Assembly: GCA_963575745.1 (NCBI GenBank)
Contig: CAUYUJ010019880.1
Span: 64,001-128,000 of the forward strand
Length of the DNA: 64,000 nt
Reading direction: 5' to 3'
Source: Prorocentrum cordatum
Taxonomy: Eukaryota > Sar > Dinophyceae > Prorocentrales > Prorocentraceae
The first letter of the stretch is position 1, and the number at the start of each line of letters is the position of its first letter. Both the position numbers and the translations under genes were made by a program. Shown piece after piece: positions 19,725-29,346 of this stretch. The notes below the pieces were generated by a model. That model was not told the origin of the DNA and ran no database searches. It was given only the letters and a program-made list of their open reading frames with translations.

Positions 19725-21104
19725 ATGCCTCCCGCCGCGGGCGACCTGGAGCCCTCGGCGCCACCTCTGGACGAGGCGGCCTGGCAGGTGGGCCCCGAGA
19801 ACGTGTACGAGCACGCCACCGCGCACGCCGTGGAGGTGCCGGCGGGTCTCCGCCCGGCAGACGATGCGTCCTGGGAGGCGGTGCGCCGGCCAGTTCTGTA
19901 TGGCTGGGGCGAGCAGCGCGAGCGGTTCATGCACCGCAGGCCCAGGTGCCTGATGGATCAGATGGTCAGCGGCTCCGGGTTTTACCCACCGCGCATGCTG
20001 CACGACAGCTGGTTCACCGACGAGGAGCTGGCCATGTCACTCCAGTTGGAGAGCTTGCTGGAGGGCACAGGGCACTCGCGAGATCTGGCGCGAGATATGC
20101 TAGCCGCGCGGTTGTATGACGTCGACGTGCGCATTATCCTGGACAACAGCGGTTCGATGCAAGCAGACATGTTCGGGCAAACGTGCTCCACTGGCATGTC
20201 ACAGGCGTGGATCGATATGCAGGGTGACGCCTTCAATGCGAACCTGCTTATGGGCCGTACTTTTGCCAACATGAGACAGCCTCGATTCAATGCCTCACCT
20301 GCTCCCCCGCAGAGTCCATATAGCCCATCACATCGACGCTGGTTCTTCGCCCGGGAAGCGTTGCGGCAGTGGAAACCGGTCTACAACGTAATGGGCATGG
20401 ACCCATGGGTCTACTTGCTGAATCCGATGACGAATTTCGGCAATAAGGTCCCATTGTCCAGGGTTGATGCGATCTTTGCTGATAAGCCTGGTGGCCGCAC
20501 TCCCATGACGCAAGCCATCCAGCGGGCCCTGCAAGATCACAGAGAGGATCTGCCGAGCAGCACCCTGTTGTTGCTGATCCTCACGGATGGTGAAGCGGAT
20601 GATATGGTAAGCTTCAACGCGGTGCTTGACCGCATTCAGAATCAAGTGTTTGGTGATGTGCAGGCTTGTTTCATGGGCCTCTCGTTGGTGCCTCGCGACA
20701 TCGAATGGTTTGAGAATGAGGAGTGCGACGAGACCCGCATCCGCACAGTTGAGGCTTACGAGGTGGAGCAGCGGCAGATTCAGTTGCGTGAGGTAGTGTC
20801 CCGGGAGGGGGCATATAACTTTTACATGCATACGTTCCGCGTCCTGGTGACCAACTTTTTCCCCGCCGATTACGACTATGAAGCGCCGCTGCAGAATTTC
20901 CGGCACAGGTTGTACATCACCTTGCACGGAAGGGATAGGTGGTATGGGCTGAACAATGTTTGCTGGAAGTGCGCCGTATCTAATCTGCTTTGCTCGGCCT
21001 GTTTCATCGCCACGTGCTGTCACTGCAACGGTTGGTGTCAGGGCAACGAATGTGGCAAGATGCAGTATCCCGAGTGTCTTGAGAGCTGCTTCGAGCAAGA
21101 GTGA
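19725..21104 (+). CDS. von Willebrand factor A-domain protein with Cys-rich tail
   Basis: An intact 459-codon ORF from the ATG at 19725. An upstream in-frame extension to 19500 looks like intron or leader, and an acceptor-like TTTCCCCAG lies at about 19694. Residues 1-125 are a Pro/acidic N-terminus. From about 133 a vWA domain begins with the complete MIDAS metal site: Asp140-x-Ser142-x-Ser144 (ILDNSGSM), Thr259 in GGRTPM and Asp288 in LTDGEADD. Residues 413-455 hold eleven cysteines (CWKC, CSAC, CCHC, CQGNEC and more), suggesting zinc binding or lipidation. I see no signal peptide or clear membrane helix. vWA domains bind protein ligands through Mg2+; the partner here is unknown. There is no intron within the ORF, and its codon use is milder than the surrounding GC extremes, which fits an expressed gene or an old retrocopy. 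It belongs with cytosolic vWA proteins of protists, but I cannot name an orthologue. Confidence 0.88.
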   Translation: MPPAAGDLEPSAPPLDEAAWQVGPENVYEHATAHAVEVPAGLRPADDASWEAVRRPVLYGWGEQRERFMHRRPRCLMDQMVSGSGFYPPRMLHDSWFTDEELAMSLQLESLLEGTGHSRDLARDMLAARLYDVDVRIILDNSGSMQADMFGQTCSTGMSQAWIDMQGDAFNANLLMGRTFANMRQPRFNASPAPPQSPYSPSHRRWFFAREALRQWKPVYNVMGMDPWVYLLNPMTNFGNKVPLSRVDAIFADKPGGRTPMTQAIQRALQDHREDLPSSTLLLLILTDGEADDMVSFNAVLDRIQNQVFGDVQACFMGLSLVPRDIEWFENEECDETRIRTVEAYEVEQRQIQLREVVSREGAYNFYMHTFRVLVTNFFPADYDYEAPLQNFRHRLYITLHGRDRWYGLNNVCWKCAVSNLLCSACFIATCCHCNGWCQGNECGKMQYPECLESCFEQE

Positions 21105-21562
21105 GAGTCCTCAGTCGCACGCTCATCGGCGAGTGCCGAGGTCCACGCAGCTAGTTCCTTACAGCCTGCTTGTTGTTCAATGGTCAGGTCTGGCGAGGCA
21201 GTTTCTGTGTTTTCCCTTGGCCTCTCTTGAGTAGTGTGCCCCGTGAGTGGGTGCGCTCCCTCGGGCTTCGTTCGCTCCAGGTAGATGATCGCGGGCCCCC
21301 GTTACCTCGGATAGCCTTCACAGGTTGTGCTCATGTGGAAAGCATCTCGCATTGCTTGCTAAGCCAAGCTGTCCGAGAGCAGCACTTGGCACAAGGGCTC
21401 CTGGGTGTGAAGACAAAAAGTGCAGTCGGGCCTCGGGTGTTGCGCCTTACTCGGCTCCCCCTTCTGTCGCTTGTGGGGCCGAACAGCTTGAAGACATACC
21501 AGGAGGCCCACATACTACCCCAGAGCGCTCCAATACGACCTCCAGGAGGGCAGCGCAACGGG
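21105..21562 (+). other. 3' flank of the vWA gene
   Basis: Lower-GC sequence after the TGA with no recognised ORF, likely 3' untranslated region and spacer. No AATAAA-type signal stands out. Confidence 0.4.
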
Positions 21563-22100
21563 ATATTATATATATATATATATATAAATGCCGAATCCCC
21601 CGCAGGTGCGGATAAGAGAGAGGGTGCTTGGCGGCGCTCTTAGACGCCACGGCGCGCTCACTGCTAGCGGGATTTGAACCGGATTCGCCACGGACACACC
21701 GCCCCTCTTCGGTGGGCCCTCCAAGCGTGCCAGCGTGGCTTTCCAGCGTGGCCTCCCAGCGTGGCCTCCAAGCGTGGCCTCCCAGCGCGCCCCCCGCAGC
21801 GTGGCCTCCCAGTGGCCTCCCAGCGTGGCCGCCGGAGAGGCGACCCCAAGAAGGACGAACGCGTGCAGGGACGGAGTAAGACCGCTCGGGCACCATCCTT
21901 CTGATACATATATGCGTATGAATGTACGTATGTATGTATGTACGTACGTACGTACGTACGTCCATATGTATGTATGTATGTGTGTCTGTATGTATGCCTG
22001 CATGTATGTATGTATGTATGCATGCATGCATGCATGCATGCATGCATGCACGTAAGTGTGTGTATACATATATATATATACATATAAACATGTATATATC
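21563..22100. repeat. AT run, GTGGCCTCC array and (ATGT)n
   Basis: (AT)n at 21563-21586. At about 21718-21830 are CAGCGTGGCCTCC units of about 13-14 bases. At about 21905-22100 are GTAT/ACGT/GCAT tetranucleotide runs ending in ATATAT. All ORFs here are repeat artefacts. Confidence 0.8.
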
Positions 22101-22696
22101 TATATCCCTGGGCACGAGGAGGAGGGGGCCAGGAGGTGGACCTCGCCGCTCCCCTGGGGGCACTGGGCCGCCAGGGCTGTCGCTCCCAGGAAGCCCCAGG
22201 AGGCCCCCGAAAGGGCCCCCCAGGGGCTCCCAGAGGCCCTGAGACACTCCTCCTCCTCCGCCTCCTCCTCCCCCTCCTTCTCTCCCCCTCCTCCTCCTCC
22301 TCCTCCTCCTCCTCCTCCTCCTCCTCCTCTGACCGAGACGCCAAAGGGAGCTCCCTGAGAAGCCCGCAGGAGGCCCAGAGGCCCCAGACGATCCTCGACG
22401 CCGTCCCATCACCGAGTGCCAGTCACATCCCATGTCCCGCCCCCCCGCCCGACTACGCTTCTTTCGCGCGCCGTCGGCGTCGCAGGCGTCCAACATGGAA
22501 TGTGCAATCGTGAACGTGCGCGGTAAAACCTACGCGGGCGTGGATCAGAACAGTGATGGAAACGGGAACAGAGGAAGTCGACTTCGCAGTGACGACGGAG
22601 CTTTTCAGAGTGACAGCGTGCCCATATGGATCGTGGTGGCGATCAGCCCGTGCTGACTAGAACGGAAGCGCGCGCGAAGCGCGCGTTTGGTTCTAA
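22101..22696. other. GC-rich spacer with (CTC)n; unassigned ORF
   Basis: Purine-rich CCCAGGAGGCCC units (inverse of the CCTCTTGGGG family) lie at 22140-22240, then (CTC)n at 22243-22330. The plus-strand frame at about 22494-22656 has natural composition but no family I know. A CGCGCG hairpin closes the stretch at about 22658-22692. Confidence 0.4.
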
Positions 22697-22915
22697 TATA
22701 TATATATATATATATATAGATTTATACATACACATGTATGTCATATATGTGTATGTTTATATTCTATATATATGTATGCAAGTTTGCATTCACACATGCG
22801 TATATACATACATACACACATGCATACATACATGCATGCATGTGCATACATACATACTGACCGACAGAGACAGACATATAGACATGCATGCATGCACACA
22901 TACATACATACCGTA
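22697..22915. repeat. AT and CATA/CATG microsatellites
   Basis: (AT)n at 22697-22720, then ATACATAC and GCATGCAT runs. Confidence 0.85.
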
Positions 22916-23529
22916 TCTGTTGCTTCTACGTTTTGAGCGTGCTAGCCTTTTCGGGCAGCCGGAGGCCCACAGCTGTCCCAGATACTTCAAATATAGACCC
23001 GGGGAGACTACGTCCAGCTTTAAATCATCCCAGAGGGCGCGAAGACAGGCGAAGACGCCCCCAAGAATGCCCTTGAGGGCCCCAAGAAGACCCCCAGCCA
23101 GCTCAACGATGTTCCCCAGAACCACCTCCGAAGGAGCCACACCGCCCAAGAGCGCCCGAAGACGACCTAAGAGGCCCCCGACGAGCGCCCAAGGGACCCC
23201 CAGAGGCTCCCCAGCGACCTCCAGGAGGCCCAGAACACCTGGACGAGGCTACAAGGAGCGGCCGCAGGCGTCGTGCGACACTCCTCTGCTCGTTTCCCTC
23301 CGGCCTCCTTCCGCTCGTTCCTCTTCACTCCTGCTTCTCCCTTCCTTCGTCTCGCCCGCCGTTCACTCGCTCCTTATCCTCCTTCCCTTCCTCCCTGAAC
23401 CCCCTGATGGAGGCACCGCGAAAGTCTCCGGCGAGAAACAGCCGCGGGACCCAACATTGGGCGCCCTGCTGTCATCCCCTCACTTGCTTCTCCCGGGAAG
23501 GGCGTTGAGCGACAGTCACCTCGAATAAC
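22916..23529. other. No gene seen
   Basis: Mixed sequence with CCCAAGA/CCTCCAGGAGG purine motifs and a pyrimidine tract at about 23282-23400. The plus-strand ORF across it is rich in Pro/Arg and unconvincing. Confidence 0.4.
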
Positions 23530-23712
23530 AAGGATGGGCATCCTTCCCAAGGGTACCCATGCATCCTTGCCTCCTCGGTCCATCGTTGGCCATTTTCGTT
23601 GGCCGCGCTCTGCTCGAAAAGCTTCGAAATGTGCGTCCAAGGCCCTGGCATTCTTATCGCACATCCTTATGATACGAACCGACTGTATGTTTCTTTTTGA
23701 GTTTGTAAGACC
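23530..23712 (+). repeat. Family L dispersed repeat
   Basis: AAGGATGGGCATCCTTCCC, CATGCATCCTTGCCTC, TGGCCATTTTCGTTGGCC and GCATTCTTATCGCACATCC correspond in order to 46976-47130 inside intron 3 of the hydrolase gene. The relationship is diverged but collinear. Confidence 0.6.
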
Positions 23713-23810
23713 GTCCCCCGGCGCCGGCCAGCCAATTTCTTTTCCGATAGATAACGAGGATATTATTGAAGTGGGCTGACATATTGTTCGAAGAAACGCC
23801 ATAAACCTAA

Positions 23811-23949
23811 ATTGACTGCGCTTTGTGCGGATTTTTTGGATGCGCGTTGGGCCCCCCAGCGGCGCCTCCGGCGCCACCCTTGGCGCGCTCCGCGCGCCAG
23901 GGAGAAGGGTTCGGCGCAGATCCAAGACATCCGCGCGGAACGCCTAAAG
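23811..23949. mobile_element. Family C hairpin element
   Basis: Arms TGTGCGGATTTTTTGGATGC and GCAGATCCAAGACATCCGCGC are inverted. The centre holds GGCGCCTCCGGCGCC and GCGCGCTCCGCGCGC, two nested hairpins. The same layout occurs at 28369-28496 and 46817-46944, with a partial copy at about 63160-63375. Confidence 0.75.
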
Positions 23950-24239
23950 TTTGTGTTTATAGAGCGCGCTCTTCTTCCAATTGTTGGTTGAGGTCCTGGA
24001 GGATCCAGGAGGGGAAACAGCACAGACAAAATTCTTTACGCTTCGCGTATCCCCACCAGCCCATCTCACAGCAGCAACTCTCGCGAAGCATGCCGACAGT
24101 CGTGTTTTTCAGGCGTGTGTCCGCTTGGCCCCGCATATCTCCCCTGTTCCTCCTTCCTCCCGCCTCCTTGTACATCCTCCTTGTGAGGGGAGCGGGAGAA
24201 GGACGAGGCGGAGGAGGAGGGAGAGAAAGCGCTCCTCGT
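23950..24239. other. No gene seen
   Basis: Moderate-GC sequence with a short GAG run near 24205-24222. No motifs recognised. Confidence 0.4.
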
Positions 24240-24640
24240 GATTTGAGTCGTTTGGGGTTTCTCGTCCTGGTGTGAGTCGTTCGGGCCCTTCTTCCTGGTG
24301 TGAGTCGTTCGGGCTCTTCGTGGTGTGAGTCGTTCGGGCTCTTCGTCCTGGTGTGAGTCGTTCGGGCTTCTCGTGGTGTGAGTTGTTCGGGCCCCTCATC
24401 CTGGTGTGAGTCGTTCGGGCCCCTCCTCCTGGTGTGACTCGTTCGGGCTCCTCGTGGTGTGAGTCGTTCGGGGCCCGCGTCGTGGTGTGAGTCCTTCGGG
24501 CTCCTCGTGGTGTGAGTCGTTCGGGCGCCTCGTCCTGGTGTGAGTCGTTCGGGCCCCTCCTTGTGGTGTGAGTCGTTCGGGCTCTTCGTGGTGTGAGTCG
24601 TTCGGGCCCCTCGTCCTGATGTGAGTCGTTCGGGCTCCTC
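24240..24640. repeat. GTGTGAGTCGTTCGGGC tandem array
   Basis: About sixteen units of GTGTGAGTCGTTCGGG followed by variable C/T-rich linkers (CTCCTCGTCCTG, CTCTTCGTG and others), with periods of about 20-28 bases. Two more blocks are mixed into the next array at 24715-24850. Confidence 0.85.
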
Positions 24641-25110
24641 GTGGGGCCTCTTGGGGGCCTCTTGGAGCCTCGTGGGGCCTCTTGTGGGCCTCTTGGGGGC
24701 CTCTTGGGGGCTCCTCGTGGTGTGAGTCGTTCGGGCGCCTCGTCTTGGTGTGAGTCGTTCGGGCCCCTCCTTGTGGTTCTCAGTCGTTCGGGCTCTTCGT
24801 GGTGTGAGTCGTTCGGGCCCCTCGTCCTGATGTGAGTCGTTCGGGCTCCTCGTGGGGCCTCTTGGGGGCCTCTTGGAGCCTCCCTCTTGGGGGCCTCTTG
24901 GGGGCCTCTTGGGGCCTCTTGGGCCTCTTGGGGCCTCTTGGGGGCCTCTTGGGGGCCTCTTGGGGCCTCGTGGGGCCTCTTGGGGGCCTCTTGGGGGCCT
25001 CTTGGGGGCCTCTTGGGGCCGCTTGGGGGCCTCTGGGGGGCCTCTTGGAGGCCTCTTGGGAGCCTCCTGGGGGCCTCTTGGGGCCATCTTGGGGCCTCTT
25101 GCGACCTCCG
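24641..25110. repeat. CCTCTTGGGGG tandem array
   Basis: Pure 12-13-bp units of GGGGCCTCTTGG over most of the interval, interrupted at 24715-24850 by GTGTGAGTCGTTCGGGC units. Same family as 6913-7310. Confidence 0.85.
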
Positions 25111-25759
25111 CAGAAGCGCAAAGGAGAGCTGCCCCCTGAGAAGGACAAAATGAGCCCAAAACCTTCGTAAAATCAATGATTTTGCTATGAGGGAAGATGA
25201 GCGCGGCCCCCTCAGAAGGCCAAAATGGGGCCAAAACCCTCGTAAAATCAATGATTTCTGCTTCAAAGACGAGCAGAGGGACCAAACTCCCCCCCCCCCG
25301 GGGCCAGAATCCTCGTGAGGGTCGTCGTTTTTTGGCCCTCCGAGGAGTCGAAATGGACCTCCCCGCCGCCACTCGGGAATCCCTGTCCAGGTCCAGGGGG
25401 AGGGGGTAGGGGGAGGGGCAAACCCCTCCCCGAAGGGGGAAGAGAGGGGGTTGAGAACAGAGAGAGAGCTCGCGAAACCACTCACGCCCAAAGGGGTTGG
25501 TGGGATTCGTCGACGACTGGGTCTGGGCATGTGCCTCCTTCCCCGCGGGGCGTGCCCGCCCGCGCCCCCGCAGGGGCGCGTGCCCGCGTGGCTCCGCCCG
25601 CCCCCGCGGCGCGGGGCGCCCTTGGGGAGGCCCCCGCCGGGCCTCGAGGGGGGCGCTCGGCGGGGCCGACGTTGGCACGCGGCGGCCCCTTCCGTGGGCC
25701 GCCCGCGGAGGCCTCGAAGCCCAGAGTTTGGACGCCCGGGAGGGGTACGGAAAGAATTT
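25111..25759. other. 75-bp duplication, then no gene seen
   Basis: AAAATCAATGATTT...AAGA and its upstream block occur twice in tandem at about 25125-25270. The remainder is GC-rich with G and C runs. The fragment TTTGGACGCCCGGGAGG at 25728 is the end of a family B element cut by the family A element that follows. Confidence 0.45.
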
Positions 25760-25942
25760 GGACCCCTCGAGTAATGACAAAAATCAGGACGGGAGGTTTT
25801 CCTCAATTTTCGGCCTCCGGGGGCCCTCGCAGGGCCTCGGGAGCGTCAAAAAACGACTCAGGACGAGAAACCGGTCATGGGAAAAGGGTCTGGACCTCTG
25901 GGGGTCGACGTAATGACAAAAATATGTATGTCGGGGGTCTGG
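25760..25942 (-). mobile_element. Family A element, full length
   Basis: Begins GGACCCCTCGAGTAATGAC and ends ATGTCGGGGGTCTGGG. GCGTCAAAAAACGACTCAGG and GGGGGTCGACGTAATGAC lie inside. It interrupts one family B end and directly abuts a complete family B element. Confidence 0.75.
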
Positions 25943-26160
25943 GTTGGACGCCCGAAGTGGGTACGGAAAAAGTGGGTAGAATGCCCAACAACAAATGTTG
26001 TCCCAAACCAACAGCGGCCGCTGCTGGGCAGGGGGCCTTCTGCCTCGACTGGGCACAGGCGGGGGCGGCGTGGACAGCGGGTCCTGTTCGAAATGAACAG
26101 GACTTGCTGTTGGGCATTGTAACCATTCTTTCCGTACCCATTTCAGGCGTCCAAACAGAA
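25943..26160. mobile_element. Family B TIR element
   Basis: Its ends are inverted over almost 50 bases. GTGGGTACGGAAAAAGTGGG and AGAATGCCCAACA on the left face TGTTGGGCATTG and CATTCTTTCCGTACCCA on the right, ending at GGCGTCCAAA. The interior is non-coding, with AGCGGCCGCTGCTGG. The second copy, 29140-29346, lies in the opposite orientation. Confidence 0.8.
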
Positions 26161-26228
26161 AGGCCTCCACCGCATGTCGAAAGGCCACAATCAGCCACGC
26201 GCAGAGGGGGTCAGCCACGCGCAGAGAA

Positions 26229-26391
26229 CAAAACAGGACGGGAGGTTGTCCCAAACTTCGGCCTCCGGGGGCCTTCACCGGGCCCCGGGGGCGTCAACAA
26301 ACGACTCAGGATGCAGAGCCGGTCATGGGGAAAGGGCCGGGACCTCGGGGGGTCGGCGAAATGACAAAAATCATCACGTCGGGGGTCTGGG
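26229..26391 (-). mobile_element. Family A element
   Basis: Contains AACAGGACGGGAGG, GCGTCAACAAACGACTCAGG, GGTCATGGGGAAAGGG and the terminal CACGTCGGGGGTCTGGG. Confidence 0.7.
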
Positions 26392-26855
26392 AGGGGGGGA
26401 GGAGGGGGGGGGGAGGGCTTCTTAGAAACCCCCCCGCTTCTCAGAAGGCGGCGGGCCTTACCTATATAGATGTAGGGCCGGCTCCTTCTCAGAAGCAGCC
26501 TCCTCCTAAGAAGCCCTCCCCCGTGCCTCCACTCTCTTGTGCACGCCGCCAACAGATGGCCCACCACAGCATGTGGGCCTCCACAGCATAAGGCCTCCGT
26601 CTGGTGGCCCATAAGGCCTCCGCAGAATGAGGCCTCCACAGCATTTGGGCCATAAGGCCCGCAAGGCCTTCTGGCCCAAATGTCGAAGCAAGCATGGCGG
26701 CACAACCAACACCAATATGGCACCAATGCTTTGTTTTCCTGCCTGTAGCAGGCAAGCCCGTGGTAACTTATGGGGGGCATCCTAGGGCCGTCCCGGGGCC
26801 CTGTTGGGGCGCTGCTGGGGGGCGCTTTGGAGGTTCCTTGGGCCGTCTTCCAAGC
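26392..26855. other. No gene; AAGGCCTCC repeats
   Basis: Between 26560 and 26680 CATAAGGCCTCC-type units repeat irregularly. AGAAGC/GCTTCT pairs at about 26417-26515 may be a degraded foldback. No coding motif seen. Confidence 0.4.
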
Positions 26856-27038
26856 ACCCCCCACGCCATGATTTTTTCAGAACGTCAAGCCTCAGAGGTC
26901 TCGACCCATTCCCCCAGACCAGTGTCTCATCCTGAGTATTTTTTTCCACGGTTCCGAGGCCCAGTCAGGGCCCCCAGAGGCCGAAAGTGACGAAACACCC
27001 CCCGTCGTGATTTTTGTCATGGCCCGAGGGGGTCTGGG
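26856..27038 (+). mobile_element. Family A element, full length
   Basis: Begins ACGCCATGATTTTTTCAG, has CCTGAGTATTTTTTTCC and GGCCCAGTCAGGGCCC, and ends GTCATGGCCCGAGGGGGTCTGGG. It lies in the opposite orientation to the two copies just upstream. Confidence 0.7.
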
Positions 27039-27349
27039 CCTGGAGGTCTCCTCGGCCGTCTTGGGGGGGACCCTCGGGTCCCCCCTTGGAGGCGCCCCGG
27101 GCCCCCCTTGGCCTTCCGCGGGGGCCGCGCCGCTTCTCCCTCGAGCGCGCCGCGCTCCGCGGGCGCAGCTCGCTTCCCGCCCCCCCCCCCCCCCCTGCCC
27201 TGCCGACCCTGCGCAGGCGAGCGACGCGCAGGGGTGGGGTGGGGGTCTCGCGGGCGCCCCGCGGCGCCGCTGCTCGCAGGCGGTCGCTCCCCCCCAAACC
27301 CCCACCCTCCAACCCTGTGGACCAAGGATGACGCCGCTCAGAAGAGGGG
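27039..27349. other. No gene seen
   Basis: Very GC-rich with long C and G runs. ORFs are open in most frames on both strands and carry no motif. Confidence 0.4.
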
Positions 27350-27545
27350 ATCCTCCTCCTCCTCCTCCTCCTCCTCCTCCTCCTCCTCCTCTTCCTCCTC
27401 CCTCCTCCCTCTCGGAGGTCTTGTTCGGGGAGGGGTACGTACCCCCATCGAGGATGCCCCCCCCCCCCCCCCCTCGTAGGTCTAGGGCTGGGCCCTTGGC
27501 ATAAGCCTCCCAAAGCCTGGAGTAGGAGTCGTCACATCCCCTGGT
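27350..27545. repeat. (CTC)n tract and family N repeat
   Basis: CTC run at 27350-27415. Then 27438-27545, with CATCGAGGATGCCCCC ... CCAAAGCCTGGAGTAGGAGTCG, is a diverged copy of 10165-10275. Confidence 0.6.
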
Positions 27546-27597
27546 AGCGGCCCCGGAGCCAGCCTGCAGCCTCCTTGCTCCACCGCCACCCCCTCTC

Positions 27598-27931
27598 CCA
27601 GACCCCCGAAGTCATGAATGTTTCGTGACGCGGACCCCGCCCTGCCTGCCCGCCCGCCCCGCCGGCCCTGGCCTCCCGCCTGGGCGTTCGTCGTCGTCTG
27701 CCTGCCTCTCCCCTCCTCGTCCCCTTCCGCCGGACAGCGCTGCCTGCCCGGAACCAGCGTGGCGGCATGCAGGGCCTCGGCACCCCCATCGGTCTGGACC
27801 CATTCCCCTGGACCGTTTTTTTTGCCCCGAGTCGTTTTTTGGAGGTCCCGAGGCCTGGTAAGGGCTCCATAAGGCCGAGAATATGGAAAAACCTGCCGTC
27901 GTGATTTTTTCATTGCCCGAGGGGTTCTGGG
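27598..27931 (+). mobile_element. Family A element split by about 140 bp
   Basis: The left end CCCAGACCCCCGAAGTCATG is at 27598 and GACGCGGACCCC follows. Then comes about 140 bp of unrelated C/T-rich sequence. The body resumes at about 27777 (GGTCTGGACCCATTCCCC) and ends CATTGCCCGAGGGGTTCTGGG. A nested insertion or a local duplication would explain this. Confidence 0.6.
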
Positions 27932-27953
27932 TTCGACCTCGGTGGAGCAAAAA

Positions 27954-28099
27954 GATGCCGATATGGCCACCCTTCTCCCGGTTTCGCCTCTTATTGGAGT
28001 CTCCTGGGAGGCCCTCGTCAGCACGGCTGGACTTTCCTCGGGGTTCTGGTCAGAGCACACCCCGGGAAAAGGTCCAGGGAGCAGCGGAATCGATGCCCT
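27954..28099 (+). mobile_element. Family J TIR element
   Basis: Ends GATGCCGATATGGCC and GCGGAATCGATGCCC are inverted with mismatches. The interior GGGAGGCCCTCGTCAGCACGG and AAAGGTCCAGGGAGC match 53419-53560. Confidence 0.6.
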
Positions 28100-28368
28100 T
28101 GGAACGTGAATCATGGAAACTGTTGCCCGTCTTGTATGGAGCGCATCTCGGCGAGTAGCGCCTCAACGGGTTCTCAATCGCGCCGAGTAGCGCCTTCTGA
28201 ATAGTGCTCAGGAGCGCCGGGTAGCGCGTGAACAGCGCCCAAAGGGCGACCAGCAGCGCCCCACACCGCAAGGGGAGAGAGGTGCATGATGTCCGCGTGG
28301 CGCGCGACTGCGCGCAGTGTTGGGCAGCATTGTTCGAAGAAGAGAAGACGCTATGAACATCAACTTTT
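28100..28368. other. No gene; GCGCC-rich spacer
   Basis: GAGTAGCGCC-type words recur at about 28155-28260. TTGTTCGAAGAAGAGAAGACGC just before the family C hairpin is also present before the copy at 23811, so the element may be longer than its hairpin. Confidence 0.4.
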
Positions 28369-28496
28369 GGCGCTCCGCGCGGATTTCTTGGATCTGCGCT
28401 GGGCCCCCCTCCCAGGCGCGCGGAGCGCGCCAGGGGCGGCGCCGAAGGCGCCGCCGGGGGGCCCAGCGAAGATCCAAGAAGTCCGCGCGGAGCGCC
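28369..28496. mobile_element. Family C hairpin element, best copy
   Basis: The arms pair over about 45 bases: GGCGCTCCGCGCGG, TTCTTGGATC and GGGCCCCCC on the left face GGGGGGCCC, GATCCAAGAA and CCGCGCGGAGCGCC on the right. Between them are two smaller hairpins, GGCGCGCGGAGCGCGCC and GGCGGCGCCGAAGGCGCC. There are very few mismatches. An RNA copy would fold into a three-stem structure. Confidence 0.85.
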
Positions 28497-28710
28497 ACAA
28501 TTTCTATGTGTGGGGCTTCCTTTTGTTATTACCCGTCTTCTTGTTATTCTCTTTTCTTCGTATTACTATATGTTTCTTCTTATCTTCTTATTAATCTTAT
28601 TATATGATTGCTCTTATTGCCGATCGTATTCTTCTAATTGGCGTTCGGGGTTGGGTTTCTTGTGGAATGTCTCCTCCTGTGGTCGAGCTCCTACCGCAAG
28701 GAGGGGTTGG
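28497..28710. other. AT-rich spacer and family M fragment
   Basis: 28530-28630 is unusually AT-rich (TTATTACCCG, TTCTTATT). 28645-28700 (GGGTTTCTTGTGG, GTGGTCGAGCTCCT) matches the 3' end of family M. Confidence 0.45.
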
Positions 28711-28845
28711 GTGCCCTGACCTTCCAGGAGGGCTAGAAAATAGCACCAGGACGTCGACGTTCTAATTCCTGTCGGGGTTTGAGGCAGTCCAGATAGATCT
28801 GTAGGTCTGGGGTGCGATTTTCTAGCACTCTGGAAGGTCAGGGTG
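28711..28845. mobile_element. TIR element with 36-bp ends
   Basis: GTGCCCTGACCTTCCAG and GGCTAGAAAATAGCACC on the left face GGTGCGATTTTCTAGC and CTGGAAGGTCAGGGTG on the right. The loop is about 65 bp. No second copy recognised. A (G)n run follows. Confidence 0.75.
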
Positions 28846-29139
28846 GGGTGTGGTGGGGGGGGGGGGGGGGGGGGGGGGCGAGGAGGGAGGAGGAGGTGGA
28901 GAGCGAGGGAGGAGGGCGGCGGAGGGGGGAGGCCGCCCTGCGGCCCGTGCGACGGGTCCTGCTCCCGCTGCTGGCCCGGCGGCCCCCCCCAACAGCGGCC
29001 CGAGGCGGGCGGCATGGACGCGGAGCTCGGCGACGCGGGCACGGCAAGCCCCCGCCCGGGCGCCGCGGGGCCTTCGGGGCGCCCCCCACGGGGGGCGGAA
29101 GGCGCGGATGGTCGGCTCGTGGCCCCCCTCTTTCGGCAC
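28846..29139. other. No gene; poly-G and GC-rich spacer
   Basis: Begins with a G run of about 20 bases at 28855-28878, then purine-rich and GC-rich sequence open in many frames. Confidence 0.4.
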
Positions 29140-29346
29140 GAACGAGATGGGTACGGAAAGAATGGGTACAATGCCCAACAGCAGTTCCTGCTCATTCTGA
29201 GCAGGGCTCGCTGTCCGCGCCGCCGCGGCCTGTGTCCATTTGAGACAGAAGGCAGCCTGCCCAACAGCGGCCGCTATTTGTTTGGGACAACATTTGTTGT
29301 TGGGCATTGTACCCATTTTTTCCGTACTCAACTCGGGCGTCCAAAC
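29140..29346. mobile_element. Family B TIR element, opposite orientation
   Basis: GGGTACGGAAAGAATGGGTA and CAATGCCCAACA face TGTTGGGCATTG and TACCCATTTTTTCCGTAC. It ends GGGCGTCCAAA. The interior GGCAGCCTGCCCAACAGCGG is the reverse complement of the 25943 copy. Confidence 0.8.

Noticed and set aside
21640-21700. tRNA gene (minus-strand GGTTCAAATCC looks like a B box)
   Set aside because: The flanking bases do not form a T stem, and no A box or cloverleaf can be built.
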